A stretch of DNA of 64,000 nt from Archaeoglobaceae archaeon (GTDB lineage: Archaea > Halobacteriota > Archaeoglobi > Archaeoglobales > Archaeoglobaceae), in contig JANXEF010000004.1 in NCBI GenBank assembly GCA_025057895.1, forward strand, positions 1 through 64,000. The letters are read 5' to 3'. Below are positions 63,161 through 64,000 of the stretch, piece by piece (the stretch's first letter is position 1; each line of letters begins with the position of its first letter). A program made the translations under genes and the position numbers. Below the pieces are notes generated by a model, which was given only the letters and a program-made list of their open reading frames with translations, was not told where the DNA came from and made no database searches.

Positions 63161-64000
63161 CAGATCACCTCTATCCTTTTAGATTTTTTCAGCCAGCGTT
63201 CATCAACTCCATAGTTGCTGAACTGAACAGTGTAAAAATCGAAATAACTCTTCACATCAGGTATCACAGCTTCAACATCAACTTTCTTACTTGCATCCAC
63301 CCAGAATGTTTTTCCAAAAACCTCTTTTACGAGTTCTCCTTTTTTAGCTACGACATCCCCATCTTTTATCGTAAATTCTGAGACTTTGAATGCTTTGTAT
63401 ACTCTATCGAACTCATTACTAAAGTCCGTAGTTAGTGGATTTAGATCGTAGATAGCTATATCCGCATCTGCACCGATGCCAAGATGACCTTTTTTATCAA
63501 GCCCCATTACTCTTGCAGGTAAACTCCTCGTCATATGAATAACTTCGTAGAGTGTTTTCTCAGTTTCAATGCTCGGTAGAGTTGTTGCTTTCTGAACGTA
63601 TTGATGCACTCTCTTCAGTTCCCCCTCACGCATTTTCTTGCTCATCAACATTGCCATCACGTACGGGTACTCTGTGAATGGTCCACCGTTCGGATAATCC
63701 GTTGTGAGCACAACTTTGTCGCTTTCAATAAGCAATCCGAGTTCTAAACCAATTGCCCATTGCAGAGTGTGTACAGGATTGCTTGGTAGATAGCCAATTG
63801 GAACTATCCCAGCACCAGTTTCAACTTCAGTGTCCTTGTTGCTCCATCTAGCTCCGATGAGCTTGTGAAGAGTGAACTGGAATGGTGCGTCACCAGTCAT
63901 TGCGGTTGCATGTCCAAATATTGCTTGTCCCATATCAATCGTTACATTATCCATCGAATTCACAATTTTAGCAATCTCTGCGGCGCCGCTTGCTACATCT
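63160..64000 (-). CDS. fwdA: Formylmethanofuran dehydrogenase subunit A, partial
   Basis: The C-terminal 280 residues of the amidohydrolase-like subunit that hydrolyses or forms formylmethanofuran at its binuclear zinc site. The frame is open past the window end (DVASGAAEIAKIVNSMDN at the edge), so the N-terminus with the metal-binding HxH is missing. Present are TTDYPNGGPFTEYPYVMAML, with a metal-site Asp, MTRSLPARVMGLDKKGHLGI and DADIAIYDLNPL. It precedes fwdC in one operon. Confidence 0.95.
   Translation of the reverse strand, partial: DVASGAAEIAKIVNSMDNVTIDMGQAIFGHATAMTGDAPFQFTLHKLIGARWSNKDTEVETGAGIVPIGYLPSNPVHTLQWAIGLELGLLIESDKVVLTTDYPNGGPFTEYPYVMAMLMSKKMREGELKRVHQYVQKATTLPSIETEKTLYEVIHMTRSLPARVMGLDKKGHLGIGADADIAIYDLNPLTTDFSNEFDRVYKAFKVSEFTIKDGDVVAKKGELVKEVFGKTFWVDASKKVDVEAVIPDVKSYFDFYTVQFSNYGVDERWLKKSKRIEVI

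Noticed and set aside
1-64000. CRISPR arrays, insertion sequences, integrases, prophage genes
   Set aside because: No regularly spaced repeats, terminal inverted repeats, transposase or integrase motifs were seen; the window is almost entirely housekeeping genes.

Overview
The window reads as a stretch of chromosome from an AT-rich thermophilic euryarchaeon, most likely in or near the Archaeoglobi. This is an inference from gene content. The window combines a full archaeal S10/spc ribosomal cluster, Rpo4 and Rpo12, an archaeal histone, SRP19, RNase P protein Rpp29, Cbf5, Taw3, GatD and QueC. It also has formylmethanofuran dehydrogenase subunits (FwdC, FwdA), an HdrA-MvhD fusion, an acyl-CoA dehydrogenase, a cupin-type phosphoglucose isomerase, a DNA gyrase A subunit and a geranylgeranyl reductase. 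No rRNA, CRISPR array, prophage or insertion sequence is visible. Genes are tightly packed: cistrons often overlap by 1-26 bases, and several convergent pairs overlap at their 3' ends.

Layout. 1-5.8 kb: GMP synthase glutaminase subunit, an SMR exporter, a methyltransferase coupled to ilvC, and a P-type cation ATPase. 5.8-10.3 kb (minus): a small coiled-coil protein, smc and scpA as a chromosome-organisation operon. 10.6 kb: tRNA-Phe. 11-14 kb: HdrA-MvhD fusion facing a DUF169 gene. 14.2-15.5 kb (minus): L21e, Rpo4, DUF655. 15.7-20.2 kb: L40e, dCMP deaminase, TatD hydrolase, then argG, a CinA-like protein and pyrC.

20.2-35.6 kb (minus): one nearly gapless 28-gene run from cbf5 through the S10 and spc ribosomal genes to secY, a DUF106/EMC3-like insertase and cmk. 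35.7-39.2 kb: cupin PGI, histone, and the L1-P0-L12 operon with a leader that looks like an L1 autoregulatory site. 39.4-44.2 kb: a carboxyltransferase, an MFS transporter, a C/D box sRNA, a membrane-anchored coiled-coil protein and a decayed gene. 44.3-47 kb: purQ, a CBS-ParB protein, srp19 and a tRNA G10 methyltransferase. 47-53 kb: geranylgeranyl reductase with its ferredoxin, acyl-CoA dehydrogenase, DUF373, Taw3, RfcS, L37Ae, Rpo12 and a phosphomevalonate dehydratase small subunit. 53.4-62.2 kb: queC, a hydrolase, gyrA, argF, a GNAT, then moaE-argH-gatD. 62.3-64 kb: a tiny zinc-finger gene and fwdC-fwdA, with fwdA running off the end.

Genes that work together include argG, argF and argH (arginine); purQ and guaAA (purines); dCMP deaminase, cmk and pyrC (pyrimidines); smc and scpA; and Rpo4, Rpo12 and the ribosomal proteins. 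Two expression signals recur. Lone or first genes usually have a TATA-like box 22-28 bases before the start codon, implying leaderless mRNAs. Internal cistrons use GGTGA-type ribosome-binding sites, often built from the last codon and stop of the preceding gene. The most notable findings are the C/D box sRNA at about 41976-42022, the L1 leader at 38927-38957, and the stop-codon-embedded Shine-Dalgarno sites of the ribosomal run.
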